64,000 nt of DNA from Gammaproteobacteria bacterium (GTDB lineage Bacteria > Pseudomonadota > Gammaproteobacteria > Xanthomonadales > Wenzhouxiangellaceae): NCBI GenBank assembly GCA_021772975.1, contig JAJFKY010000008.1:1-64000 (forward strand), read 5' to 3'. Position numbers and translations under genes: made by a program. The notes under the pieces are model-generated. The model ran no database searches. It was not told the DNA's origin and saw only the letters and a program-made list of their open reading frames with translations. Positions 36,102-46,249 of the stretch are shown one piece after another. The first letter of the stretch is position 1, and each line of letters opens with the position of its first letter.

Positions 36102-37235
36102 ATGAAACTCAGTGATCTTGACACCCCATGCCTGGTGCTTGACCGAACCAGACTCAGGCGCAATATCGAGGCGATGAATGACCGCATGGAGGTTCACGGT
36201 GTAGCGTTCCGGCCGCATGTCAAAACCGCTAAATGCCTTGAGGTTGTGCGTATGATCAGGGCTGGTAAAACCGGGCCGATAACGGTGTCGACTTTGCTGG
36301 AAGCGGAATATTTCTGTGCCGATGGGTTTGACGACATTCTGTATGCGGTGAGTATCGTCCCGGCCAAACTGCCACGGGTCAAAAAGCTGCTCGACAGTGG
36401 CTGCGATCTGAAACTGATTCTGGACAATGCCGACATCGCCCTGCAGGTCGCGGCGGCCGGTGTCGAGTTGGGTGTCACGTTCCGGGTCCTGATTGAGATT
36501 GATTGTGACGGACATCGCGCCGGATTGGCACCGGATGACCCTGCGACAGCCGGGCTGGCTAAGTTATTACAGGCTCAGGCTGGCGTTGAGTTCATGGGCT
36601 TTATGACCCACGCCGGTGAATCCTACAGCTGCACCAGCATAGATCAGATCAGGCAATATGCCGCGCTAGAAGTCAAAGCCATTATCGAGTCGGTAGGTGT
36701 GGTCAGCGCAGCAGCCATCGATATACCCATCCGCAGCGTTGGCTCAACGCCGACCGCCACTTTTGCCGAAGATTTGCAGGGCATCAGCGAAGTACGCGCC
36801 GGAGTGTATGTGTTTCAGGATTTATATCAGGTGGGGCTGGGCGTTTGTAAGCGGGAGGATATTGCCTTATCGGTACTGACCACGGTGATCAGCCACAAGC
36901 CGGGTCAAAATCGTCTGTTGGTGGATGCCGGCGGTCTGGCACTGTCAAAAGATCACAGCACGGCGGCTCAGACAATGGACTGTGGATATGGATTGGTCTG
37001 TGAAGCGCAGTCCGGTGAAGTGATCAGCGGGCTGGTGGTCGATAGCGCCAATCAGGAGCACGGCATGATTACGGCGCTGGACAGACAGATTGACTTTGCC
37101 CGTTTCCCCATTGGCAGCCAGTTAAGAATACTGCCCAATCATGCCTGTATGACCGCCGCCGCGCATGATCGATATCATGTGATAGCAGGTGATGACACGA
37201 TCCGGGACCGCTGGTTCCGGTGCAATGGCTGGTGA
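36102..37235 (+). CDS. D-threonine aldolase / D-serine dehydratase-like PLP enzyme
   Basis: A 377-aa alanine-racemase-fold protein. ATG 36102 ([14 protein letters not shown]) is chosen because the 'DTPCLVLD' start is conserved in the family. The predicted PLP lysine is Lys41 in FRPHVKTAK. Near the end [16 protein letters not shown] supplies the metal ligands His347 and Cys349. It would cleave D-threonine (or other beta-hydroxy-D-amino acids) or dehydrate D-serine; the two activities cannot be told apart here. The usual His after HVKT is Ala in this protein. Monocistronic; the next gene starts 55 bases later. Confidence 0.88.
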   Translation: MKLSDLDTPCLVLDRTRLRRNIEAMNDRMEVHGVAFRPHVKTAKCLEVVRMIRAGKTGPITVSTLLEAEYFCADGFDDILYAVSIVPAKLPRVKKLLDSGCDLKLILDNADIALQVAAAGVELGVTFRVLIEIDCDGHRAGLAPDDPATAGLAKLLQAQAGVEFMGFMTHAGESYSCTSIDQIRQYAALEVKAIIESVGVVSAAAIDIPIRSVGSTPTATFAEDLQGISEVRAGVYVFQDLYQVGLGVCKREDIALSVLTTVISHKPGQNRLLVDAGGLALSKDHSTAAQTMDCGYGLVCEAQSGEVISGLVVDSANQEHGMITALDRQIDFARFPIGSQLRILPNHACMTAAAHDRYHVIAGDDTIRDRWFRCNGW

Positions 37236-37290
37236 ACTGGTTCAGTTATACCGGTTATCATGTCATATGTGACAATTCTGGAAGCCAGCC

Positions 37291-38829
37291 ATGCAGACCA
37301 TCCACGTTGAACGAGAACTGGCTGCCTCGGCTGCTTTTGTATTTGCTCAGATTACCGACCACGCCGGGTATGACAGATTTCCGGGGGTGACGGCATCGGA
37401 GCTGATCAGGCCTGGCACGGATCATCCCAATGGCGTGGGAGCGGTTCGCCGGATCGTGATCGGTCCGTTTGTGTTGCAAGAGGTAATCGAGCGCTACCAG
37501 GCGCCTGCCGCCATGGCTTACCGTATTACCCGTTGCAAACCCTTGCCGATCAACCATAAAGTCGGACTGATTAATATTGAATCGTGCGGGAAACATCAAT
37601 GCCGGGTAAGCTGGCATTCGGAGTTTGCCGTTGCGGTGCCGGTACTGGGCCGGTTGCTGGGGCCAATACTGCGTCAACGCATGGCGCGAGGATTTGCAGT
37701 GATACTTAAAACGATCGAAAAACGTTATCAATCCGGTGCGGAGTTCAAGCTGCTGATCAACCGCAAAGATCTGCACCAGCACAAGCTGGCGGAACAAACA
37801 CCCGAGCCCTTGCCGCCCGGTGGCGTGCGTCTGAAAGTTGACCGTTTTGCACTGACTGCCAACAACATCACCTACGCGGTGCTGGGTGATAGCCTGTCAT
37901 ATTGGAAGTTTTTTCCTGCGGAAGAAGGCTGGGGTAAATTGCCGGTGTGGGGTTTTGCTGATGTGGTGGAGTCAGCTTGCCAAGGCATTGCCATCGGTGA
38001 ACGCATCTACGGCTATTTTCCGTTTGCCTCGGAGTTGATGGTAAGCCCCGCCAAAGTCAACGAGTATGGCTTTATGGATGCGGCCGCGCATCGTCGCGAA
38101 TTGCCCACGGTTTACAATCATTATGTGCGGGTAGCCAATGACCCGATGTATTCGGCTCAGAGAGAAAATCTGCAGGCAATTTTCCGACCGTTGTTCACCA
38201 CTTCATTTTTGCTCGATGATTTTTTGGCCGAGCATGATATGTTTGGCGCGAAAACGCTGATCTTGTCCAGCGCATCCAGCAAAACCGCCATCAGCTGCGC
38301 TTTTCTGATGGAAAAATTCCGCCGGGATCGTTCTGCTTATGAGCTCGTCGGGTTGACCTCAGAGGGGAATGCCGATTACGTCAAAAATCTTGGCTGCTAT
38401 GACCGGGTGCTGGATTACTCAGCCATTGAGCAACTGGATAACAGCAAACAAGCCTTATTTATCGATTTTGCCGGCAATGCCGATCTGACCCGGGAAATTC
38501 ATACTCACTATGCGGATCAACTGACCCATAGCTGTGTTGCCGGGGTGTCACATTGGCAAGAGCGTGCCCAACACAGTAATCTGCCCGGCCCCCGGCCGGT
38601 GATGTTTTTTGCACCCGATCAAGTAACCAGACGGGTAGCGGAATGGGGACAGGCTGGTTTTGCGGAACGTCTGGCGATAGCCACGCGGGCATTCTTCGCC
38701 TTCGTTGAAGACCAGATTGACATCCAGGAGTTTAAGGGTCCGGATGCCGCGCTGAAGGTGTTTACGGACTTGCTGAATGGCCGCATGAATCCGAAAGTCG
38801 GCTATATCGTTAAGTTCGGCACGGACTGA
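37291..38829 (+). CDS. SRPBCC-DUF2855 fusion protein
   Basis: A 512-aa protein, with ggaagcc before the ATG. Residues 1 to about 147 form a polyketide-cyclase/START-like SRPBCC domain (IHVERELAASAAFVFAQITD, FPGV, GVGAVRRI). From about 152 the protein is a DUF2855 member (ANNITYAVLGDSLSYWKFFPA, GWGKLPVWGFADVVES, LILSSASSKTAISCAFL), a family related to medium-chain dehydrogenases/reductases. DUF2855 proteins normally stand alone at about 360 aa. The frame is continuous with no internal start that would separate them. Likely acts on a hydrophobic or polyketide-like substrate (inference). Confidence 0.85.
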   Translation: MQTIHVERELAASAAFVFAQITDHAGYDRFPGVTASELIRPGTDHPNGVGAVRRIVIGPFVLQEVIERYQAPAAMAYRITRCKPLPINHKVGLINIESCGKHQCRVSWHSEFAVAVPVLGRLLGPILRQRMARGFAVILKTIEKRYQSGAEFKLLINRKDLHQHKLAEQTPEPLPPGGVRLKVDRFALTANNITYAVLGDSLSYWKFFPAEEGWGKLPVWGFADVVESACQGIAIGERIYGYFPFASELMVSPAKVNEYGFMDAAAHRRELPTVYNHYVRVANDPMYSAQRENLQAIFRPLFTTSFLLDDFLAEHDMFGAKTLILSSASSKTAISCAFLMEKFRRDRSAYELVGLTSEGNADYVKNLGCYDRVLDYSAIEQLDNSKQALFIDFAGNADLTREIHTHYADQLTHSCVAGVSHWQERAQHSNLPGPRPVMFFAPDQVTRRVAEWGQAGFAERLAIATRAFFAFVEDQIDIQEFKGPDAALKVFTDLLNGRMNPKVGYIVKFGTD

Positions 38830-38934
38830 GATCAATCAGATCGATCAGTATCAGTATGAGCGTGCTCCGCCCGTCGGGTTGACGCGAACCACGGGCAAAT
38901 TCAAAATGGCACACCGCCTCCGCCGGATAACCCT

Positions 38935-40737
38935 ATGAGCACCAGCCCCCTGATGGATTTGCGTCACCTGGATTTTTTGTTATATGAATTGCTCCAGATC
39001 GAACAACTGACCCAATACCCACGGTTCAACGAACACAGCCGCGAGACCTTCGAAGCGGTGATCGATCTGGCGCATCAGCTGGCCGAAACTCAGTTCCTGC
39101 CACATAACCGCAAGTCCGATCTGAATGAGCCCCGGATGGTCGATGGCAAGGTGGTGTTGATAGCGGAAATCGGTGCGGCATTGGATGCCTTTAATCAGGC
39201 TGGATTTATGGCCGTGCTGGCTGATTATGATGACGGCGGCATGCAGTTGCCGTTTGTTATTTCATCGGTGTGTGATGCGTTGTTCTCAGCGGCCAATCCC
39301 AGTACGGTGGCTTATCCGGCGCTGGCGCGGGCAGCAGCCAATCTGTTGCATGTCTATGGCACCGAGGAACAAAAACGGCTGTATATGCTGCCCATTATCG
39401 AGGGGCGTTATTACGGCACCATGTGCCTCTCGGAACCGCAGGCGGGTTCTTCGCTGGCGGACATTAAATGTCAGGCGCAACCGCAAGCGGATGGCAGCTA
39501 TCGTTTAACTGGCGCCAAAATGTGGATTTCCGCCGGTGATCACGAACTGGGTGAAAATATTGTGCATCTGGTGCTGGCTAGAATAAGCGGCGCTCCGGAG
39601 GGTGTGCGCGGCATCAGTTTGTTCATTGTGCCACGCTGGCGGGTCAATGCGGATGGTTCACGTACTGAGCGCAATGATGTCACTCTGGCGGGTTTAAATC
39701 ATAAAATGGGCCAACGCGGGAGCGTCAACACTTTCCTTAAATTCGGTGAGCAGGGTGACTGTCACGCTTATCTGGTCGGTGAGCCACACCAGGGCCTGGC
39801 GCATATGTTCCATATGATGAATGAGGAACGCATCGGCGTGGGTATGGGTGCGGTGCAGCAGGGCAGTGCGGGTTATCTGTACTCGCTGCAATATGCCCGG
39901 GAACGCCGTCAGGGCCGGCATCCGGATCAAAAAGACCCTGCTACGCCGCCGGTATTATTGATCGAGCATGCCGATGTCAGACGCATGCTGCTGCAGCAAA
40001 AATGTTATGTGGAAGGTGCGCAGGCATTGGGCTTTTATGCCGCCATGCTGGTCGATCAGGCACTCGACCCGGATAAAAACGTGCGCCGGGAAAGCCATTT
40101 GCTGTTGGAACTGCTGACCCCGATCATCAAGGCCTGGGGTTCTGATTATGCCCTGCGTGCCAATGATCTGGCGATTCAGATTCTGGGTGGTTACGGTTAC
40201 ACCCGGGAATATCCGGTGGAGCAATATTATCGCGACAACCGCATTAACCCGATCCACGAGGGCACCAACGGCATTCAGGCACTGGATCTGCTGGGGCGCA
40301 AAGCGATGATGCAGGATGGCGCAGCGCTGCAGGCGTTGTTTAAACGTATGGCCGCCAGTGCCCAACAGGCAGCACAGCTGGAAGGGTTGGACGGGTTTGC
40401 CGCGCAGTTGCTGTCCGGGATCAAACTGGCAGGGGAGGTCACTGCTGCTACCGGTCAAAGAATGTTAGCGGGCGAAGCGCGCCTGGCGCTGGCCAATGCC
40501 ACGCACTATATGACCATGCTTGGGCATCTCACGATAGCATGGTTCTGGCTGCAACAGGCGATGATCGCCCAGCGTGCGTTGCCGGACGCCAATGCCGCTG
40601 ATGTGGATTTTTATCAGGGTAAACTGCAGGCGTGCCGGTTCTTTTTCGCCACCGAGTTACCGCAGATCAAGCATCTGGCCGAACTGGTTGGTGATGCTGA
40701 TCAGAGTGCATTGGCAATGCGGGCTGAGTGGTTTTAG
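38935..40737 (+). CDS. Acyl-CoA dehydrogenase, 600-aa DmdC/FadE5-like type
   Basis: A 600-aa flavoenzyme with an N-terminal extension and C-terminal domain beyond the 380-aa core. The core motifs are MCLSEPQAGSSLADI (163-177), KMWISAGDHEL, and the catalytic Glu442 in PIHEGTNGIQALDL, with GGYGYTREYP before it. The C-terminal about 120 residues match the helical extension typical of 3-methylmercaptopropionyl-CoA dehydrogenase-like enzymes. It probably acts on medium or long acyl-CoA. Starts 105 bases after the fusion gene; no clear ribosome site. Confidence 0.92.
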   Translation: MSTSPLMDLRHLDFLLYELLQIEQLTQYPRFNEHSRETFEAVIDLAHQLAETQFLPHNRKSDLNEPRMVDGKVVLIAEIGAALDAFNQAGFMAVLADYDDGGMQLPFVISSVCDALFSAANPSTVAYPALARAAANLLHVYGTEEQKRLYMLPIIEGRYYGTMCLSEPQAGSSLADIKCQAQPQADGSYRLTGAKMWISAGDHELGENIVHLVLARISGAPEGVRGISLFIVPRWRVNADGSRTERNDVTLAGLNHKMGQRGSVNTFLKFGEQGDCHAYLVGEPHQGLAHMFHMMNEERIGVGMGAVQQGSAGYLYSLQYARERRQGRHPDQKDPATPPVLLIEHADVRRMLLQQKCYVEGAQALGFYAAMLVDQALDPDKNVRRESHLLLELLTPIIKAWGSDYALRANDLAIQILGGYGYTREYPVEQYYRDNRINPIHEGTNGIQALDLLGRKAMMQDGAALQALFKRMAASAQQAAQLEGLDGFAAQLLSGIKLAGEVTAATGQRMLAGEARLALANATHYMTMLGHLTIAWFWLQQAMIAQRALPDANAADVDFYQGKLQACRFFFATELPQIKHLAELVGDADQSALAMRAEWF

Positions 40738-40886
40738 GCTTATTCAGCCCGCTTGTTGCGGCGTGCCTGAAAACCTGAATTAGACACAAGATACTGGAGT
40801 TTTAGCGGGCATGCTGCGCTGAATTGCTGTGCTGGCTTAGCATCGAGCTGCTGAGCAGCTCGAATCGGTTTTGATATAGCCAGTGA

Positions 40887-43184
40887 TCAAAGCGTTGCTT
40901 CAAAACCGCCGGCAAAGAAAATATCGATAATGGGACTGGCCGGGGTTAAGGTCCAGGCGCCACGGCCCAATAAGCCGGCCAGCAAGACACCGGTATCGGC
41001 ATCGTATTCCAGGTCGTAAACGGGCGCATTAGGCAAACCGTCAATCACTCGAATCCAGTTGCTGAAGCCTTCGGCCGCAAACGCGGCATAAACACCGCGG
41101 TCACTGCCCACTACCAGGATGTTCTCCAGCGGGCTGGTCACAAACACCATCGCGCGCAGGTTGATGAAATCAAAATCACCCAGGTTATTGGTCAACTCTG
41201 ACCAAGTAGTACCGTTATCCGTGGTCTGGTAAACCCGCTGGCTATCGATAACAAATGCACTGTTCGGCTGGTCAGGCGGGATGACGATATCAGCCACCTG
41301 CCGGCCACTGCCACTACCTGGATAGGTGGCCGACATCAGCAGTGGCGCTGGATCGGCGGTCAGGCGGGTAAACACATTATCGCCGCTGCCGACATACAGT
41401 AATTCTTCGTTACCTGCTGCGCCGTAAGCGATTGGTTGGCGGCCCACCTGATTGACGGCAATACCCGGGCCAATCTGACTGACGGTATCACCCTGGTCGA
41501 GCGATTCATAAACACCATTGGCGCCGCCGAAAATAATCCGTACTGGATTAATGCTGTTCAGTTTCAATGGGGTATAGAACTGCGCGCTAATCGGCGGGTC
41601 ATCATTTAACGGCGTGCGGGCCGGAAATGCCTGGCTTACCAGCGCATTGTTATTGTCAAAAGTGCGTCTGCGGAAACTGCCCAGAAACTGATTGCTGGAA
41701 TATCGAATCGCATTGCCCGGGGTTGAGCTGTCATCCGCCAGGGTCACGCCGCCATCTGCGGTGGCAACGCTGTCCCACACGGGGTCGAAGGGGATCTGCT
41801 GTTCCGGCGTACCGGTATCCTGCGTGCCGCCAATAATGATGCCATTCAAGCCATCAAATGAAACCGCGTGAAATTCGGTGGTCATGATGTTGCCGTTCAT
41901 CGAAAACCAGTCGCCGCTGTCATTCAGCGGACTGCTGCGGCGATATACTCCGCCATCATCGACTTCGATCAGGACATTATCAACGGTCAGAGCCATGTCG
42001 CGTGAATCGGCGTGCGGGGCGCTGTCATTGGCGGTGCCGCCACCGGCCGGCCCCAGTGTGCTGTCATGGGTTAAATGCACCCATTGTGAACCTGCCGGCT
42101 GGGACAAATCACCGCGGAATAACCGGCCGGAAAAGTCATTAGCGCCAATGATGTTGGGGAAGTCCTGACGGTCGCCACCGAGATACACGATATTGGCATC
42201 GGTGCGGTCCACGGCAATCGATAAATGGATACTGCCCTGTCCGCCGGGATTGGAACCCAGCCCGTTGATGGCCGGGGTATCCATGCGGGTCCAGCTGGCG
42301 CCCCCATCCTGAGAGGCAAAGACGTCCGTGGCCACGCCGGAATTGGTAATCACCGCAAATATATTGTTATTAAGCCCCATGGCCATCTCGAGGTTATTGG
42401 TATCATCGGTGATCGCCGTCTCGACGGCGGCATCGCTGACTCGTGTCCAACTGGCGCCCTGGTCATCGCTGCGGAAAATGCCGCTGCCGGCTCCGGCAAC
42501 AATATTGGTGAATAGCCGGTCGTTATCCAGCGGATCGCCGACCAGATCAAAAGCGGTTCCGGCCGGAATACCATTGGTAATCAACGCCCAGCTGGCGCCG
42601 CCATCACTGCTGCGGAATATGCCCCGGCCACATAACGCACTGCCGGCATCAGAGTTATCCACCGCCACTACCAATACCTCGCCACGCGCGGCGATGCCTT
42701 TGATATTACAACCAAGCAATTGCCCGTTGCCGTTAATCAGGCTCCAGGTCAGGCCCTGGTCGATAGTGCGCAGAATACCCACCCGCTCACCACCGCGGCG
42801 GCCGATGCTGCTGAACCTGCCAATGCCCGCGACCAGCGTGCTGTGAGTTGCATCGAGCGGGTCAAATTCCAGGCTGCCTATCGAGTTGCCTGCCTGTGTG
42901 TCGGTCAGGCGGGTCCAGTCGGGCATGGCATCCAGCGCATTTTCAGTCCGCCAGACACCGCCGTTGGTAGCGCCGATATAAACCGTATCCGGATCGGTGG
43001 GATGGGTGGCGACTGAGTTGATCGAGCCAATCACCTCGCCATCCTGAATGCCTTCCACCTGGCCGTCGGTATTGGGGCCGGGGCCTTCGGCCACCCAGGT
43101 GCCGGTTGATTGGGCATTAAGCCCGAAACTGATGATCAGAGTGAGCGCTGCGCCACTTACTGCAAGCAGATGGTTTTTTATCAT
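40887..43184 (-). CDS. Secreted BNR-repeat propeller protein with GFE-like tail
   Basis: A 765-aa exported protein. ATG 43184 (MIKNHLLAVSG) is chosen over a TTG two codons upstream. The signal peptide is cleaved near LNAQS. Many BNR/Asp-box units are present (FRSSDGGASWALI, FRSDDQGASWTRV, FASQDGGASWTRM, YQTTDNGTTWSEL), as in sialidase-like and photosystem-assembly-like propellers, but there are no catalytic sialidase residues that I can place. It ends IIDIFFAGGFEATL, a variant of the GFE tail with one extra residue. Divergent from the 43487 gene. Confidence 0.85.
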   Translation of the reverse strand: MIKNHLLAVSGAALTLIISFGLNAQSTGTWVAEGPGPNTDGQVEGIQDGEVIGSINSVATHPTDPDTVYIGATNGGVWRTENALDAMPDWTRLTDTQAGNSIGSLEFDPLDATHSTLVAGIGRFSSIGRRGGERVGILRTIDQGLTWSLINGNGQLLGCNIKGIAARGEVLVVAVDNSDAGSALCGRGIFRSSDGGASWALITNGIPAGTAFDLVGDPLDNDRLFTNIVAGAGSGIFRSDDQGASWTRVSDAAVETAITDDTNNLEMAMGLNNNIFAVITNSGVATDVFASQDGGASWTRMDTPAINGLGSNPGGQGSIHLSIAVDRTDANIVYLGGDRQDFPNIIGANDFSGRLFRGDLSQPAGSQWVHLTHDSTLGPAGGGTANDSAPHADSRDMALTVDNVLIEVDDGGVYRRSSPLNDSGDWFSMNGNIMTTEFHAVSFDGLNGIIIGGTQDTGTPEQQIPFDPVWDSVATADGGVTLADDSSTPGNAIRYSSNQFLGSFRRRTFDNNNALVSQAFPARTPLNDDPPISAQFYTPLKLNSINPVRIIFGGANGVYESLDQGDTVSQIGPGIAVNQVGRQPIAYGAAGNEELLYVGSGDNVFTRLTADPAPLLMSATYPGSGSGRQVADIVIPPDQPNSAFVIDSQRVYQTTDNGTTWSELTNNLGDFDFINLRAMVFVTSPLENILVVGSDRGVYAAFAAEGFSNWIRVIDGLPNAPVYDLEYDADTGVLLAGLLGRGAWTLTPASPIIDIFFAGGFEATL

Positions 43185-43416
43185 CGACAAGTACCGTTGA
43201 TTGATTGCTGGTTATTGGTATGCCGGCCGGTGATCAAGCTATCCTGCTGCTTGCGGCAAGCTTTTGTACGCCCGCAATCTTACAATAATCTCCGGCATTA
43301 TCCTATTGGGCTCGGTCAGGCAGCAGACTGGAGGGGACCAGGGGTGTTTGCATCCGCTTATCGGCTCAACCATAATTGCGCACGTCTAAAGTTTTATCCA
43401 TGCAGCAACCAGCCGT

Positions 43417-43445
43417 ATCCGCTGTGGATGGAACAGCGGATTTTT
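43417..43445 (+). terminator. Terminator-like hairpin in the leader of the 43487 gene
   Basis: atccgctg/cagcggat with a 9-nt loop followed by TTTTT. It is on the plus strand between two divergent genes, so a transcript reaching it has no upstream gene: either attenuation of the 43487 gene or the end of a short RNA. The rest of 43185-43486 shows nothing further. Confidence 0.5.
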
Positions 43446-43486
43446 GTATTGATCATGACAATAACTTATTCCCGGGAAATTGATTG

Positions 43487-44434
43487 ATGTATCTGATAAA
43501 CAAGTTGGCCGGTGGCCGCGGAGTGATTTTAAGCAGTTGTCTGCTGGCCATTATCGGCACGGGTGTTGCCCAGGCGCAGTCCACCCAGATGCGGGATGGG
43601 TTACTGGCGGACCCTGCCGGGTTGAGCCTGTTTAGCATGAATCCAGCCGGTGGCGTCGATGCGATTAACGCCATCGATGGCAGTATCCGCTGGCACAGCA
43701 ACAGCGCCCAGCGTCCGGTCCTGCTGCAACAGGCCAGGCTGGTTGCGCAGGGCAGTCCGGCTGCGCGCTCCAACGAGTTGAATCTGGTGTTGCTGGATGC
43801 CGACAATGGTCAGGCACTGGCGGCACGTATAGTGGCACTGCCTGAAGCCGTTCAGGTCAGTATCAATGACAGCCTGCAGAGTCGCTTTTCGGTAGCTCCG
43901 GTGACTGGTCAATTCCTTGCCTGGCAAAACGAGCGACGTCTGGTGCAGGGCATGTTTACGGAACACCAGCCATCTCAGACACAGCAGACCGGCGCGCTCA
44001 GCGTTGATCTGAACAGCGGTGATGTAGCAACAGTGCCGGTGGCGAGATTACCCGCCCGTCCGGCCAACCCGATCAATGCTCAACCTCAGGAGCAGTTACA
44101 GGCCGTCACCGGCCGGCAGTTTGTATCAGCAGACCGAGCCCATATTCTGGTCAGCCAGCGGCGCAGCGGTGATTCACTGCAACCTTATCAGTGGGATATT
44201 TATAACGCTTCGGGAACCTTGCTGGGAAGTATTTCAGAACAGTTTTCGCGTAGCGATTTTATGGTTTTTAATGAAGCCGTACTGGTCTACGTGGCGGAAC
44301 CGGTGCAAATACGCGCAGACAATGAAATGGTTGCCTATCCTTTGCGGCTTGTGGCGGTTGAGCTGGCTACAGGTCATTCGTTATGGAGCCAGCCGATTCG
44401 CGATACCCGCTATCAGGGGCCTTACCCACCTTAA
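43487..44434 (+). CDS. Exported PQQ/WD-like propeller protein
   Basis: A 315-aa protein with ggga before ATG 43487 and a signal peptide cleaved near AQAQS. Beta-rich units resemble outer-membrane-assembly or PQQ-type propellers (GGVDAINAIDGSIRWHS; VAVELATGHSLWSQPI). The 'A.D..TG...W' pattern recurs only at the two ends, so the family assignment is loose. No GFE tail. Followed by a sugar dehydrogenase in the same direction after 168 bases. Confidence 0.65.
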   Translation: MYLINKLAGGRGVILSSCLLAIIGTGVAQAQSTQMRDGLLADPAGLSLFSMNPAGGVDAINAIDGSIRWHSNSAQRPVLLQQARLVAQGSPAARSNELNLVLLDADNGQALAARIVALPEAVQVSINDSLQSRFSVAPVTGQFLAWQNERRLVQGMFTEHQPSQTQQTGALSVDLNSGDVATVPVARLPARPANPINAQPQEQLQAVTGRQFVSADRAHILVSQRRSGDSLQPYQWDIYNASGTLLGSISEQFSRSDFMVFNEAVLVYVAEPVQIRADNEMVAYPLRLVAVELATGHSLWSQPIRDTRYQGPYPP

Positions 44435-44602
44435 CCAGCCCCGCGTTATGGATAGGTGTGCTGTCAAACTTGCCATTGCGGGTGATAATTTTAGGATATA
44501 ACCGGCGCCTGTTGTTGCCGGTTTAGCAGTCAGGTTTGCATAACTACACTAGATTTCGTAGCATCTGAATTGATTGCTTAGTCTGATTCTCAGGTGACCG
44601 TT

Positions 44603-46120
44603 ATGCTTGGTATTTGCGTTGTCCGCAACATCGTTCTGCTGATTTTTTGTCTGGGCTTGACGGCTGTCTCACAGGCACAATTAACGTTAACCCCGATTAC
44701 CAGCATGGTTGGTGTTGATCTGGTCAATGCCCGGGATGGCTCCAATCGGCTGTTCTTTGTATCCCAGTCCGGAACGATCCGTATTTTGAAAAACGGCGAG
44801 GTTCTGGAAGAGCCATTTCTGGATATTCGCAACCGGGTAGGCAGTGCTTTTGCTGAGCAGGGTTTGCTGAGCATGGCATTTCCGCCGGGTTTCGGTAACA
44901 AAACGCACTTTTATGTTTACTACACTGATCTCAATGGCCGGTCAGTGATCTCCAGATTTTTAATATCCGCTGATCCAGACTTGGCGCTGCCGGATAGCGA
45001 AGAAACGGTATTGATCGAACTCCAGCCGTTTGCCAATCACAATGGTGGCCGTCTGCAGTTTGGCCCGGACGGCCTGCTGTATTTTGGTTTTGGCGATGGT
45101 GGCGGTGGCAATGACCCGGAAGACAACGCACAGGACTTGAACACTTTATTGGGGAAAGTGATTCGCATTGATGTGGAATCAAATGTAAGGCCGTATGGCA
45201 TTCCTGAGGATAATCCATTCGTTGGCGTCAGCGATGCGCGTGATGAGATCTGGGCACTGGGGTTGCGTAACCCATTCCGCATGGCTTTTGATCAGCAGAC
45301 CGGTGATCTGTATATCGCCGATGTCGGGCAGGAAAGCCGAGAAGAAGTGAACTTTCAGGCAGCCAGTTCCACCGGTGGTGAAAATTATGGCTGGGACCTT
45401 GCCGAAGGAAATATTTGCCGGGTAGGCAGTTGCGCAGACTTTGCGGCGCCAGTTTTCGAGTATACCCATAGTGTTGGTTGTTCAGTGACCGGTGGTGAGG
45501 TCTATCGCGGTCCGGACTATCCTGATTTTCAAGGCGTGTATTTCTTCGGTGATTTTTGTACCGGTATTATCTGGGGGATCCGGCAGCAGGGTGGGCAGTT
45601 CCAGCAGGTGGAAATGCTTGATTCCGCATTGCAGATCATCACTTTCGGGCAGGATGAAACAGGTAATGTTTACGTATCATCACTCAACGGTACATTTTTG
45701 CTCAGCGATGGTGCACCGGCGGAATCTACATTCCCGCTGTCCGGACGCATGAGTGGTTCCTGGATCGGCGCGGGGCTGAATAACCAGGGCTTATTAGTGA
45801 ATGTTGGCGAGCAGGCCAACGGGCAACCCTTTCTGGGTGCAGCCTGGTTTCTGTTCCTCAACGGGCAGCCATTCTGGATAACCGGCAATGATACTTTTGA
45901 GTACGGCGCGACCAGCATCACATTCCCTATGCGACGGGCCGAAGGTCTGGAGTTTCTTAACCCTAACGGCGCCAGTGCCACGCGCATCCAGATTGGCATG
46001 TTGACTTTGCAGGCACGCGCATGCAATCACATTGAAATCACTTATGATTTTCCAGAATTTGGTTCCGGAGTGCTGGACATGAACCGCCTGGTGGCCATTC
46101 AGGGCGCGGATTGTGATTAG
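44603..46120 (+). CDS. Secreted PQQ-dependent sugar dehydrogenase
   Basis: A 505-aa periplasmic or extracellular protein. ATG 44603 with aggtg upstream is preferred over GTG 44594. The signal peptide is cleaved near SQAQL. The GSDH six-bladed propeller covers about 30-375 with hallmark HNGGRLQFGPDGLLYFGFGD (catalytic His146), EIWALGLRNPFRMAF and GQESREEVNF, and the Cys pair ICRVGSC. An extra 130-residue beta domain at the C-terminus is not part of soluble aldose dehydrogenase. It oxidises sugars using PQQ and calcium. Confidence 0.9.
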   Translation: MLGICVVRNIVLLIFCLGLTAVSQAQLTLTPITSMVGVDLVNARDGSNRLFFVSQSGTIRILKNGEVLEEPFLDIRNRVGSAFAEQGLLSMAFPPGFGNKTHFYVYYTDLNGRSVISRFLISADPDLALPDSEETVLIELQPFANHNGGRLQFGPDGLLYFGFGDGGGGNDPEDNAQDLNTLLGKVIRIDVESNVRPYGIPEDNPFVGVSDARDEIWALGLRNPFRMAFDQQTGDLYIADVGQESREEVNFQAASSTGGENYGWDLAEGNICRVGSCADFAAPVFEYTHSVGCSVTGGEVYRGPDYPDFQGVYFFGDFCTGIIWGIRQQGGQFQQVEMLDSALQIITFGQDETGNVYVSSLNGTFLLSDGAPAESTFPLSGRMSGSWIGAGLNNQGLLVNVGEQANGQPFLGAAWFLFLNGQPFWITGNDTFEYGATSITFPMRRAEGLEFLNPNGASATRIQIGMLTLQARACNHIEITYDFPEFGSGVLDMNRLVAIQGADCD

Positions 46121-46249
46121 CTGCAGGCTATGACAGACCAGGCAATCTGACGGGTAACCTGGTCAGCATTAAGCCGGCAAGCGGGATAAAGCAGGCAAGC
46201 GGGCGGCAAAACACCTAAACTGGCATTTGCTGTCCAGTTTATTACCATC

